The position numbers and the translations under genes were made by a program. Below, in pieces: positions 10,380-22,117 of a DNA stretch of 64,000 nucleotides (within the stretch, counting starts at the first letter, position 1; each line of letters begins with the position of its first letter). The DNA comes from Chiua virens (lineage: Eukaryota; Basidiomycota; Agaricomycetes; Boletales; Boletaceae): the NCBI GenBank assembly GCA_019787685.1, contig JAHNUO010000020.1:124001-188000 (forward strand), written 5' to 3'. Below the pieces are notes generated by a model. That model ran no database searches. It had not been told where the DNA came from and saw nothing but the letters and a program-made list of their open reading frames with translations.

Positions 10380-12738
10380 CTACCTGTTTTCCTGGCGAAC
10401 CACTGCTGCTTTGACCACGGTCGACGCTGTCAAGGCGCTGTTCTGCCCCGGGACATGATGCTCTGTGACGACTTCGTTGATCAATCCCAGACCAGTCGTG
10501 CAAAGGACCCTGCCTCTCCCTGGCATTCTCGGACCTATCTGGTGATCCACCATTGTATTTCCATCGAACGTCTGTCCGGGATGAACAATGACAACTTTGA
10601 AGTCAGCCGCGGACGCGGCTCCAATCAATCCTCTAAGTTTCTTGGCGGCTGAAATCATAGCTGAGATGTCGTGCCAAAACTTTGGCGACATTCTCGCTTG
10701 TGTGCCGGAAGTAGAAGAAGCGCAACCAGCTGCGACGACGACGTCGGAGAGGCTTTGCATGGCACGTGGGACGAGTGTATCGACATTCTCGGTGGAGACG
10801 GGGATATTGGTAGCGGTCAATGCTCGCCAACCGGCGGCGAACATGTGGGATTCTGTTGGTCAAGGTCAGCAAATCGTGGACAGCGGCTGGTTGAAAACTT
10901 GCCTGATTCGCGCACTCGTTTGTACATTTTCCCAACGAGCTCGTCCGCCTTCTTTCCCCCGTCCACGAAGAAATTATCGTGTATAAGTAAGAGGTGAGGC
11001 AGACCCGAAGGGCGATTGGGAGGTACAGGGGCAGGTTGTGGGGAGGAAGAGTCAGTAAGCGGTCCACCAAGGATTGAGGGATAGAGTTAGAGGCACGTCG
11101 CGCGGCGGATGATTGTTCACTGGTGTTAGGGGGCTTGATATGGTGTACGAAATACGTTGATACGGTCATCGAAGTCCGTTGAATAGCTGCATTGAGTTCG
11201 TCGAAAGTGCGGACAATTGCTTTTTTGGCGGACGCATCGGAGTCTGTGATGGATTGGTGAACGGTAGGTAATCCGGGTTGACTACTTGCAACGGCGGAGG
11301 TGATATCTCTCAGCTGGTGGTTGTACCATTGATGGATGTCGTGCGTTCGAGCTTCGGACCACCTGAGCTCATTCCGCGCGACGACAACCTCATGCGATAA
11401 ATCAGGGAGCTGGTCGAGTTCTCGGCGCACGGCGGAAAGTTTGTCCGTTTTGATGGCAACTGCCCGTTTCCAGCGGTCTAGTTCAGCTTCGAGAGCGGTA
11501 ATTTGGCGGAGCACGTGCAACTGCGCCTTGTAGCGATGTTGGAGGTCCTTGAGATCAGCTTGAAGATTTCGGGCGGTCTTTTGGGTTTAAATGAGGACAG
11601 TCATGACACCCTGTAGAGAGATAGACCTACGTTGTTGCAGTAGGGTGCGGGAAGAAATTCGCGTAGATTCCGCACCGTGACAGTCTCGTCCACACTTGTA
11701 ATGACGTCATGATCTGCTGATATGGCCATGGACCGGACAGTATCCATGTTCCAGATGGGGGACCCAATCTCTTGGTGTGTCACTGCGTTCCAGAACGAGA
11801 CAGATCGACCCGCAGAGACTGCGATGTATGTGCTATCGCTTGCCAATGCGATGCATCCAGGGGATCCATAGCTGTGAATGCGCCATTCCGAGAGGGTGTT
11901 CCCGGTCAATACGTCAAGATGGTGAATGTGGCCATCACTTGATGCAACAAAGAGATGGTTGCTGTCGTGATGCCACGCGACAGATTGGTTGCGTAGGAAA
12001 GCGACAAAGATCTTGAAAACGGTAAGGAGACGGCCACTTTCACATTCATATATCTGGACCGACGAGTAAGTGGCAGTTGCCAACAACCGTCCGTTTGGGG
12101 AAAACTTTGCAGCAGCCAACAAGCAGTGGTGTGGCAATCTTTGCAGTTGGTTGCCAGTCGAGAGCGACCAAATTCGAGCTGTCTGGTCGTCTGATCCCGT
12201 CGCGATTCTTGTCCCATCCAGCGACACGTCGACAGCACCCACCGCGCCTCTGTGTCCTTTCAACTCGGTCACGAGTTCTCCGCTCTCTGCATCAAACACC
12301 CGAGCACTGGCAGTCCCCCGCCCACCTCCGCTCACAATCCATTTCCCGTCTTGCGATACCGCGATGTTATAGACCACATCCCCCGCGTCCATTGTCTTCG
12401 TTACTTCTTTCCCGTCGTCTGTTCCCCAACATCGAATCTTGCTTCCCGCACCCCCGACCAGGATGCGGTTGCCATCAGCTGTAAACACAACTGACCATAT
12501 GATAATTCGGCCATCAATTTCAAAAGCCCTGTCGGAAGGGTCCTCGTCAGCATCGCGTCTCCGGGCCACGTCATCTTGGCCATCTCGCTTTGGCCTCTCT
12601 TACTTTTGTTTGCCCTTCTTCGACCCGGAGATACTTGCATTCGACTCTTGATTCTCGTCAGTACCGTCTTTTCAGTTGTCCTTCGATTTGCTTACTGTTT
12701 CTTCGTGCTAGTACTTGACCTTTGAACCTGGAAAACAT
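10380..12738 (-). CDS. WD40-repeat/coiled-coil protein, paralog A
   Basis: Function unknown. The start at 12738 (MFSRFKGQVLARRN) is chosen because paralog C has the same ATG followed by equivalent short exons. Two small introns lead into the WD40 part (12.52-11.63 kb) with blades such as SVVFTADGNRILVGG, DVSLDGTRIATGSDDQTARIWS and AAAKFSPNGRLLATAT. Intron 11578-11630 joins it to a coiled coil (ALEAELDRWKRAVAIKTDKL) and a helical region with ELRWSEARTHDIHQW and FDELNAAIQRTSMTV. A GC-AG intron (10853-10902) precedes the C-terminal block (MSPKFWHDISAMI...). Compared with paralog C one base is missing near 10945-10960, which throws the end of exon 2 out of phase with exon 3. So A may be broken, or this may be a base-call error. 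Confidence 0.75.
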
Positions 12739-13769
12739 TATCAATCGATGCCAGAACAAGCGGCGTAGATGTTAACCTTCAGGTTGCCGTACGACACGTG
12801 TCTTCCCCCGTGACTCTGGCGCTCCTTTCTATCCCCATTGTGATGCTTCCCCAGGGATTTCCCCTCAAGATTGGTAACTCAATACGCAACACATCAGGAA
12901 ACTTCACAAAGTCTATGTAGTCCTATGTAGTCTATATAGTGCTATAGTAGCAGTAGTCTTCTCATCTATACATAGCTACTACATAGTTGGGGGGTTTACT
13001 ATATAGTACTATGTATCACAACATAGACATACATGATTCATCTATGTACTACATAGTTGACAGTTGTAACAGCTTGAAAGCACTACATATCACTATGAAT
13101 GCTACTATGACCTACCACAAGACAATAGAATCACCCTCAGGCTTGTATAAAATAATCCAACAAACCCTATAATATTTTCATAACATCTAGTATAGCTATC
13201 TAAAGTGTATCTAAACCCATATTAGCAAAACAGATCCGGGAGGGTGACATGGAATGGCCTGGTGTGGCCATACAACACAGATGCAGGTTTGATGTCAGGG
13301 GATGGCTGGGGGTTGTGAGGGTGATGTACTTACTCGTGTGCATCTTTTCGGGTGTCAGATAGTGCCTGTAGATGCATTGATGATGCTAGTGGGGTCAGGA
13401 ATGGCATCACCTGATCAACAGGAAAACGTACAAAATGGACCTGGCTTTTCTCGCAGCAAAGAAATGGGTGCCGTCTTGGTCCGTTGCAAGGCACCACAGG
13501 AGTGCTTAGAGGGTCTGAGTATGAAGGTCTACTGGTGCTGACCTTGTTCGTCGTATCGGAACACTTTTAGAGACCCATTGCGTAAACCAGTGTAGACGGT
13601 ACCAGTGTTTTTCGGGTGAACGCAGGTGGGTTGGCTCGGGAGAACTGGCGTGCATCGGAGGCAAACATGACGTATGGACACGACATTGTCATCATCCATG
13701 CATTATATCGTCGCTGCCATGTCCTCATCCTCATCGTCAGGCGAGGTGGCACAAGGGAGGTGGTGACAT
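12739..13769. other. AT-rich non-coding stretch with 'ctatgtagt' motif cluster
   Basis: Upstream of WD40 paralog A. Positions 12916-13070 are packed with ctatgtagt, ctatatagt and their complement actacatag in both orientations, giving potential hairpins. The same motif family recurs at 23.93-24.09 kb and near 22.3-22.45 kb. No coding sequence is supported in 13070-13769. Confidence 0.55.
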
Positions 13770-15250
13770 GAGGAAGGTGAAGTGGCGCGAGGAGGTGAGG
13801 TGGAGGGGTCGTCGTTGTCGTGGCGTCCTCGTCGTCGTCCTCATGGGATCCTTGTCTTCTTCATTGTGGCGTCCTCCTCGTCCTCATGGCGTCCTCTTCA
13901 TCTCGTCGTCGGGTGAGGTGGAGGTATCGTTGTCGTCGTTGCATCCTCATCGTTGCAACGTTGCGATCGCGTCGTCGTTGCCGTCCTCGGGACCTGGTGG
14001 CACAAGGGTGGAGAATGATGGCGGGTGACATAGTAGGTGGGGTGCGTCCTCCTCATCTCCATGGGATCCTTGTCTTCTTCATCGTGGCGTCCTCCTTCTT
14101 GTGGCGTCCTCTTCATCTCGTCATCAGGTGAGGTGGAGGTATTGTTGTCGTCGTTGCATCCTCGTTGCGACGTTGCGATCGCGTTGTCGTTGCCGTCCTC
14201 GGGACCTGGTGGCATAGTAGGTGGGGTGCGTCCTCCTCATCTCCGTGGCATCCTTCAAGTTGTCTTCCTCCTCGTAGCATCCTCGTCCTCGTCTTGTCCT
14301 CGTCGTTGTCGTCAGGTGAAGTGGCACGAGGATGGCGAGGTGGAGGCATCATCGTCACGGTCGCATCGTCGTTATCGACCTCGGGCCTGGTGGCACGATG
14401 GGGGTGGCACAAGGGAGAGGATGGGGGATGACGGCAGGCGGCATAGTAGGTGGGGTTGCCAGTAGGTGCATCCTCCTCGTCGTCATCGTGGCGTCCCCGT
14501 CCTTGTTGTCATGGCATCTTTGTCTTCCTCATTGTGGCGTCCTCGTCGTCGCAGTCACATCGCCATTGTTATCCTCGGGATATGTGGCACGATGGGAGTG
14601 ACACAAGGGAGGCAGATGGCGACGGCGGGGTAGTAGGCAGGGTTGGGTGAGGTGCGTCGTCATTGTGTCGGTCTAGGCGTCGGTCTAGGGTAAGGTGTGG
14701 GAGGTGGCGTGGCGTGGCGTTGTCGTCGTGACTATGAATGGAAAGGGAGTCGTGTGGTGGACCAGGTGGCACGAGGTTTGGTGCAAGGGAGAGAGGGGAG
14801 TGAAGTGGTGTAGCAGGCGGAGTTGAGTGAGGTGCGTCGTTGTTGTGGTCGCGTTTGTAGGGTGACGTGTAGGATGCGGAGTGAGGTTGCATCGTTGTTG
14901 TCGTGACTATGAAGGGAAAGGGCATGTGGTGGACCAGGTGGCACAAGGGTTGGCACAAGAGGGATGGTGGAAGTGAGGTGGTGTAGCAGGTGGAGTTGGG
15001 TGAGGTCCATTGTCGTCATCGTTGCGTTGTCGTCGTCGCATCGTCGTCGCGTTGTCGTCATCGCCACGAAGGGAGAGGGAGGAGTGTGTGGCATGAAGGA
15101 GAGGGATACCCACCGCATCGCGTCGCGTCGCCGTGTCACCATTCGTCACCACAAAGGGAGAGGGAGGGGTGCATGCCACCAGTGGCACGAAGGAGAGGAG
15201 ATCCGGACCGAGTGGTGCAACCATGTCGCGATTGCGAAAATAAAAATCCA
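13770..15250. repeat. GC-rich degenerate minisatellite array
   Basis: Imperfect tandem repetition. The phrase cctcgggacctggtggca recurs at about 13990 and 14195, with drifted versions near 14380 and 14575, a spacing near 190-205 bases. A second subarray with accaggtggcacaagg-type units is seen near 14755 and 14935, spaced about 175 bases. Within units gtcgtcgtc/gtcctcctc runs are frequent, so all six frames are open for long stretches. These open frames are a composition effect and not genes. Confidence 0.75.
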
Positions 15251-15282
15251 TGATTGTAGTTGTGCTCGAGTCTTCACTTCTG

Positions 15283-15400
15283 CTTGCCCGTTGAGAGCGA
15301 CCAAATTTGACATACGATCCTGTCACGATTCTCGTCCCGTCCGGCAAGACGTCGACCGCCCACAGGTACCGTTGGTAAGGTGAGATGTAGGAGGTGGGCT
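15283..15400 (-). pseudogene. WD40 fragment related to the A/B/C paralogs
   Basis: On the minus strand the sequence reads VDVLPDGTRIVTGSY followed by a shifted copy of the blade end (IWSLS...). At DNA level gagagcgaccaaatt...acgattctcgtcccgtcc matches paralog A around 12168-12225. Only about one blade is present and it is not open at either end. It lies directly beside the minisatellite array, so it is a rearranged scrap of a fourth copy or of paralog A. Confidence 0.7.
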
Positions 15401-15706
15401 GAAGACTGAAGTACTGAAGCTTGAAGTGCCATCGCATCGTCGTGTCACCATTCATCAACTCGTGGTGGCGCCGTCAAGTGAAGGGTGAGGCCTTGAGGTC
15501 ACTGAGGTGTGGGAGGGGCGAGGTGTGATGGTGAGGGAGCTTGAGACAAATACGACGCGTGGACGCGACACGTTGTCACACCGTTGTCACGTCGTCGCCC
15601 TCGGGTGAGATGCAGCAGGGCAGACATCTCTACATGAAATAAAACAGACCAAGCAGCATACGATTCTCCCAAATCTAAGTACCATTACAAAGTACCAGTG
15701 TACTCT

Positions 15707-17592
15707 CTAATCCCGACACTGTTCCAACTGGCAATCGCGGATAGCATTCTTGAACACGCGACTCGGCACGGCAACCTTCCTATTCTCACCCATAGCTTCA
15801 CTCCCCGGGATGCCAGCATTGACACTGAACATTCAAATCAGCCACTTTCGTCAATTGTGCTGGACATGCACTTACCAGCCATTGTTGTAGACACCTTGTA
15901 ACAACTTGTCGAGTAGTTTGTATTCAGCCGTTTCGCGATGGAAGTCTTCGAGTGTGGCCATGTGAGTGAGGTAGATGGGTGAATACTCCTCTCCGGTGAA
16001 CGAGACTTGCGCGCGACTCCCCTGAGCCCACTCATCGATAGCACAATGAAGCTAAATACGAACACATCAGCAATATATTCCGAGTATTAATAGACATCCG
16101 TACCGCTGCCACTGCGAGAGCAAAGCCTGGACGGGGGAATGGATTGTAGTAGCTAGACCACCTTACGCCTTCATCCTTCCTACTCTTGAATAAAACTTCA
16201 TTGATGACGGATTGGATTGCTGGATTCCCGTATGGTCCACTGTGCTCGTCAACTGACCCACCCCGAGTCTAAAGAAAGAGTGAGCCACAACACAAGCTGA
16301 CAAAGAAACACTTACGCGGAAAGTGAACGCTGCCTCATCGAGGAGCACCTGGACGAGGAGCCGGTTTTTCTCGATCACTGTTGGGTCTGCGCTGGCTTGG
16401 AACCCAAATGCGGTTTGGACAATTGCACGTGCTTTAGTTTTAAATTGTCCGCGGGTTTGAGATCCACGTTGAGTGAGCTAAACGAAATGTTATTTTCGTG
16501 AATCCGAATCAGTGATCACGTACCAGTTTAAAGTTCCTCGCATCCAACGCCATCTCACCAGCGATCTCATGCTGCTTGCATGCTAAAGTCCAAGCCTCCC
16601 TGGCCCAGTTATATTCATCGTCAGGGGAAGGGTAAGGGTTCACCGTAAGTAAACGACCACGATAAATTCCGATGGCAGTCTTGACGACCGGTAACGTGCT
16701 CGGGTCACAGTCTGAAGCACGAGCGCGCTGCTTACCACCTGTCCTGGATTTCCTTCCAGCGCTCAGAGCAGAGGCCTTGACCTCCCTGGGCTGAAAAGCC
16801 TTGGATGGTAAGGCCCCGTGAGACTCATCATTGTCGCTGATGATCTCCACGCAGCGGGCACGTTTTCTCGGCGTGGGCTTGTCATCTGCACTGTGAACCG
16901 CGCTAAAACTGTCCAAGGCAGTTGCAGTGCAGTTGGAATCGGTGTCCATATCCGGCAGCTCTGAGGGGTCTTCGTCATCGGGCTCATAGTCACGATCACG
17001 GTCGTCGTCACAATCAGTGGGTTCGAGTTCCCTGATACTACACATGTCAGTATGTAATTTGTAGAGGAATGCCAACTCACGATTCAGAATGTGCGCGCTT
17101 GAGTGGCATACGAGGGATTACTTCACCCTCACTGGATTCTTGTTCCATGGCGTACGATGCAGCCCTGCGATTGACCATGGGTGCCTTGTATGCTTTCTTT
17201 TCAGACGGGATCATCATAAAGGGCTTTCCTGGCCTTATCACGCCGAGTTGTAGTCCTTTAACCGGTGGCATGCTACCCTTTCGCGCCACCAGTTGAGTTG
17301 CTAAGAGCGTCTCGTGGCGAACTAAGGGCCTCCCTATGGACCTGGCAGAAAACTGTGGCATGGAAATTTGGCGATGACATCCAACCATTGACCCTAAGTC
17401 ACTCACTGCGTTGTCAGGTGCGAGTCGGGTGGGACGGGACTGATCGGTTTGGGCACTGGTCCCACTCTCGAGTCCCTTAGCAGCCTTTGTCACCTGCTCG
17501 CGCCTAAGCGTCCGCTCAGCTTGGCGTTTCGCCTTGTCGGTAGATGCCTTTTCAGCTGCTACCTTTTCATGTTCTCTTTCCCCTGTGTTCAC
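15707..17592 (-). CDS. DUF6532-type protein, Agaricomycete transposon-associated
   Basis: Molecular function unknown. The start MNTGEREHEKVAAEKAS at 17592 gives a basic, coiled N-terminus (KAKRQAERTLRREQ). A charged linker with DDDRDRDYEPDDEDPSE and a basic PRKRAR nuclear-signal-like motif follows. The conserved C-terminal domain includes RGQFKTKARAIVQTAFGF, NRLLVQVLLDEAAFTFR, YYNPFPRPGFALAVAA and a final segment to the stop codon at 15707-15709. Five introns of about 45-55 bases keep frame throughout, with no allele-pair breaks. It is transcribed divergently from the Plavaka transposase only 780 bases away, which suggests that both travel in one element. The family name is from memory of this domain in Agaricomycetes; a profile search would settle it. 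Confidence 0.72.
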
Positions 17593-18372
17593 TTTTCATC
17601 TCTGTATTCACGCAACGAAATGAGAATATTACCTTGCATTACTTGAAATTTTTCGCTGGGGCGAGAAACACGGCCTGACCGTGTGGAGTCGGTGTGCATG
17701 AACGGCATGTCGTCAAGAACTTTAGGTATCTGGGCTATTAAGAAACGAGTAGGGGTTGCAACGATGATGTGGGGAGTGATGATGCGGCTGAGGAGAGAAG
17801 CAGCAGCCTTTTATATTCAAGAAGGTAAGAGGAACGTACCAAGTGGGATGGCCATTTAATCACACCGTTCTGCCGATGTTTTTTGCAAGCGGTGAGCCAT
17901 AAACAAAAGGGTCCATGGGTCACGATCATCGCAATGCACGCTTGTGGAGCAGACCCGGACGAAGCGAGAGTGGTGGCTGGAGAAGAGTCAGTATGTGGGT
18001 TGGATGCATCGGACAAACCACGAGTCGCTTACCAAGACGTCAGCCTGATAGCGGAGCCGAAGGGCGGCGAATCGAGCCACACCGACATACGCAGCAGAGG
18101 ATCTACTATTCGGGTTAGTGTCCATTCATGACGGTCACCGATTGGATCGGTGCAATAAATGATGGTTACGCCGGCTGCAGGGCCCTAAGGAAAATATGTG
18201 GGTCCTTGGGTTATTGGTTCGGCATAGCGGTGATTATGACGCCCGGATGGACGGTCGGGTACATCGGGTACGTTCATTGAACTGGGCAGTCACTAGATTA
18301 TAAGTTAGTGATGGCAAGCTAAGATGGGTTAAACTTGCCTCGTCGAGCAACAGTACTCCGTCACTTTCATCC
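17593..18372. other. Divergent intergenic region between DUF6532 gene and Plavaka transposase
   Basis: 780 bases between two divergent starts. Short open frames occur on both strands, but no conserved protein is seen. It is presumed to hold both promoters. Confidence 0.5.
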
Positions 18373-21332
18373 ATGCCACCCATCAGACAATCTTGCGGCC
18401 ACTGTGGGCTGATTTTTCCCACTGCCAGCGGAGTGCGACGTCATATTGCTCATTCGCGAGCATGTCGTGCACGTTTGGAGTCCAAACTGGCAGCTCCTGC
18501 TGCCGTGGCACCCATTGATGGTGCAGTTCCTGGTATCCTCGTTGATCAGTACGAACGCAATGAGGAAGACGAAGACAATGAAGGCTTACCACAGCATGCA
18601 CCTCGGTATGGCCCTCCCCAAGTGGAACCTGACACAGAGAACGAAAACGAAAATGGAGATGTAAGACGTGCTGAAGAAGACATGACCACATATCGTTACA
18701 TTCAAGAATTTAATGAGAAGCGTGCTGCAAATATCCTCGGGATTGGCGAGACCGCATTTGATGTGATGAGGGCAAGTCAAGAAGCAGCTGGACAGGGAGA
18801 TTACGCCCCCTTTACTGATAGAGATGAATGGGAGTTAGCAGAATGGCTCATCAAAAACGTGAACCAACGAGCAACAGACGAATTCCTGAAACTTGGCATA
18901 GTGAGTTCAGTGGTTAACGATTCCATGGAAGTGACTCACCAAGGTATGAAACAGACAAGGACACGCACTCAACCCCGCTTTCAAAACAAGAAAGCTTTCC
19001 TGAATGTTGTCGATCAGCTCCCAACGGGACCTGAGTGGACGTGCGAGCTTATTCGCGTGCATGGGGACGTTGAGGATGAAGCCAATGAAGGGGATCGCAA
19101 CGCTGAAGAATTGGAATTGTGGATCAGAGATCCAGTCACCTGTGTTCAGGAACTGATCGGTAATCCAGCTTTTGACGGGGAAATTGCATACGTACCGGAG
19201 AGAGTGTACACAGATGCGGATGGACAAAGTCGGCGGTACGATGAGATGTGGACGGGCAACTGGTGGTGGGAAATGCAAGTAAGTGTCTCTATCTGATAAG
19301 GACGCACGCACCTGACTTGGAGGAACCAAAGCAGCGTATGCCAGAGGGTGTCACGATAGCTCCTGTGATCTTGGCATCCGATAAGACACAGCTCTCGCGT
19401 TTCAAAGGTGACAAAAACGCGTGGCCTGTGTACCTAAGTATAGGAAATATATCGAAAGAAGTCCGTCGTCAGCCATCACGCCAGGCGTCGATTCTGATTG
19501 GGTACTTACCTGCATCCAAACTGGACCTGTTCGACGACAATTCCGTTGCAGGCCAGCGTCTGTTTCACTACTGCATGAAGAGGTTAGTTGAACCCCTGGT
19601 GGCTGCAGGACGGGATGGCATTGAAACTATTTGTGCGGATGGTCGAATACGGCGAATTTACCCTATATTGGCGGCGTACATTGGGGATCACCCCGAGCAA
19701 TGTCTGGTTACCTGTTGCGCCCAGAACCGATGCCCCAAATGCCTCGTGCGTGCAGACGAGAGAGGCGAGAACCGGCAATTTCCGCTTCGTGACAAAACAC
19801 ATACCATTCACACACTCCACGCACAAGCCTCGGGCCGTTACCCTCCCAACTTCATTGCCCATGGCCTTCGACCCGTCTTCTCCCCCTTCTGGGCGGATCT
19901 TCCCCATTCCGATATTTTTTTTGGCCATCACCTCCGATATCCTACACCAGCTCCATCAAGGTATTTTCAAGGACCATCTAAAAAAATGGTGTGCTACCAT
20001 TGCCGGATCTGAGGACCTTGACACCCGCTTTCAGGCCATGCCAATCCATTCGGGGCAGCGATACTTCAAGGATGGCATCAGTAAAATCAAACAATGGACA
20101 GGTGCGGATCACAAGCAAGTCCAGCACGTATTCATTGGTGCGCTCGTTGGCACGACTCCTCCAGACACCATCAAAGCGGCACGACACCTTCTTGACTTCA
20201 TTTACATTGCCCAATATCAGTCTCACACCGAGGATACTCTACACGCATTGCAAAATGCTCTGGATGGCTTTCATGTAGCGAAGGAAAGTTTTGTCGAGCA
20301 TGGATGCCGCACTCACTTCAACATACCTAAGTTTCACTTGCTAACCCATTATGTAGCAACTATCAAGGCATTAGGAAGTTTGGACGGGTTTAATTCGGAA
20401 CACTCGGAACGTCTCCATATCGACTATGCAAAGAAGGCCTACGCTGCAAGTAACCGAAAGGATTACACTATCCAGATGACGCGATGGTTGCAACGGCAAG
20501 AGGCATTCATCCGATTCAAATGCTTTCTTGCTTGGCGGAATCGCACTCCTCCCCCAGTTGTGGGCTTACAGGCTCCTCAAGCTATCACACGGTATCGGAT
20601 CTCACGACGGGCTCACTTTACCCAGAAACCCATTCGGTATCTTGAAGAACATCATGACGCCGTGTGCTTCATACCTGCCCTTCAAGTTTTCCTTGATTCG
20701 CTACCCCCAACTCGGAATGGCCAACGCTTCTACCGAGCCAATATACACGATCGCTTTGATTGTTTCAAAACGATGACACTGGATTTACCTACCAGCGAAC
20801 ACATGCCGAGCAAGAACCACGCAAGAGTTCACGCTTACCCTTCTCGTTTAAATGGACCACGCAAACCACGCTCACCCGCAAGGTTCGACACAGTTCTCAT
20901 ACGGGAACACTCGGAATTGGAGCATGGGAGCGGGTTCCATGGTACGTACACTAGCAGGTACTAAGTCGCTTGCTAATTGCGTGTTTTTCAGGACTGCGGG
21001 TGGCCCAGGTTCGAGCCATCTTCAGATTGCCTCCACACCTAGGTGATAGTTGTACGCCGTTGGCGTACGTTCACTGGTTCAAGCCCCTGCGCCAGATTGA
21101 TGAAGTGGTGGGGATGTTTCGGATCAGCCGCTCAACACGCTACCATCGACCGCATGCTGCTGTGGTTCCTGTAGACCGCATAGTTCAAGTTTGTCACCTC
21201 ATACCCAAGTTCCTGAATGGCGCCATCCATCCTCGCTGGATTCAGGGCCACGCGCTGGCTGAAGCTGAAACATTTTATCTCAACAGATATATTGACTTTC
21301 GGCTTTTTGAACAGTACAGGAGACACTTGTAA
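18373..21332 (+). CDS. Plavaka-type transposase
   Basis: DDE-type transposase of a cut-and-paste family common in mushrooms and their relatives. It starts MPPIRQSCGHCGLIFPTASG with an N-terminal C2H2-like finger (C-x2-C...H-x-x-x-x-C). The core has CAQNRCPKCLVRADERG, a zinc knuckle within the catalytic region, then ITSDILHQLHQGIFKDHL, HGCRTHFNIPKFHLLTHY, LDGFNSEHSERLHIDYAKKAY and YTIQMTRWLQRQEA, all typical of this group. Introns are at 19276-19331 and about 20942-20992. The only defect is one extra T in an 8-T run at 19915-19922, between SDIF and LAITSD. It could be a homopolymer error or a real knock-out. No terminal inverted repeat was found by eye. Confidence 0.85.
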
Positions 21333-21463
21333 CTGTGTGGGAGGGGGGCGGGGAGGCGGTAAGTAACGTGTTTCGTCTTCTTTGCACATTGTTGACCATG
21401 ACTGTATCATAGCTAATTTTTCTCTTCCGTTGTCGGACAATTGGTGGGACGGACTGACAGGTA

Positions 21464-22117
21464 GTCGACTCAGACCATGACTCCAGGGACGGCTTGTATT
21501 GCCGGTCACCGTCTCTTTATATCGGCGTTCATGCTCGCGTCAAAGGTCATCTGCAACAGTACGTATTCCAACAAATCGTGGTCCATCGTCGCTCAGGGCA
21601 TGTTTCAGCTGCGCGAGATCAACCAGATAGAGAGGAGTGATGTTCCAGTACCTCGAGTGGGAACTAAACGTCGACCTCATTATCCTAAGGGAGTTCGAGG
21701 ACTATGATACGAAAAGATTTCATCGGTTTCAGTCCCTACCCCACATACATTCTTCCATCGACAAAGAAGTCTACCCCGCCACCTTCAGTGAACCCCTTCG
21801 CGGCATCATCAAGCACCAGCCCATCTCTCTCATATGGCCAGCGATATCCTTCCCCGCCCAAGCCGGTATTGCCCCCTTCTCCCAACCTCTCTGCATCCTA
21901 TATGACTCCCCCCACTCCCCCCGATACCTCCTCCCCATCCTATTCACCTTCGCCATCTCTGGCCTCTTCCGCATCGCCCCCAACGCCTGGGTATCGAGAC
22001 GCCAGGATCGTGTCCGCGTCATCGTCGCCCGGTCTCACCAAAGCCGAGGCCATTCCCATCGTCCACTCAAAAACCAAGATGTTCGCTTTCGCATCACCAC
22101 TGGCAGCCACCTGGTGA
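21464..22117 (+). pseudogene. PCL-type cyclin, 5'-truncated
   Basis: Cyclin box fragment of a Pho85-type (PCL) cyclin. It begins at an intron acceptor near 21463 and reads GHRLFISAFMLASKVICN, TYSNKSWSIVAQGMFQLREIN, then QYLEWELNVD, FEDMIRKDF and a Pro/Ser-rich tail (STSPSLS, SPPKPVLPPSP) to a stop at 22117. Two frame breaks fit tandem alleles: Arg AG(G/A) at 21635-21636 and Asp GA(C/T) at 21702-21703. The N-terminal exons should lie just upstream, but 21333-21463 holds no cyclin sequence and the Plavaka gene ends at 21332. The gene therefore looks decapitated, probably by the transposon or by rearrangement. Confidence 0.72.

Noticed and set aside
12567..12569. GTG as start of WD40 paralog A
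   Set aside because: Paralog C shows a shared ATG upstream with two small introns that restore frame, so translation starts at 12738.
13768..15458. Several 80-180 codon open frames on both strands
   Set aside because: They are products of the gtc/gtg-rich minisatellite and share no conserved protein motif.
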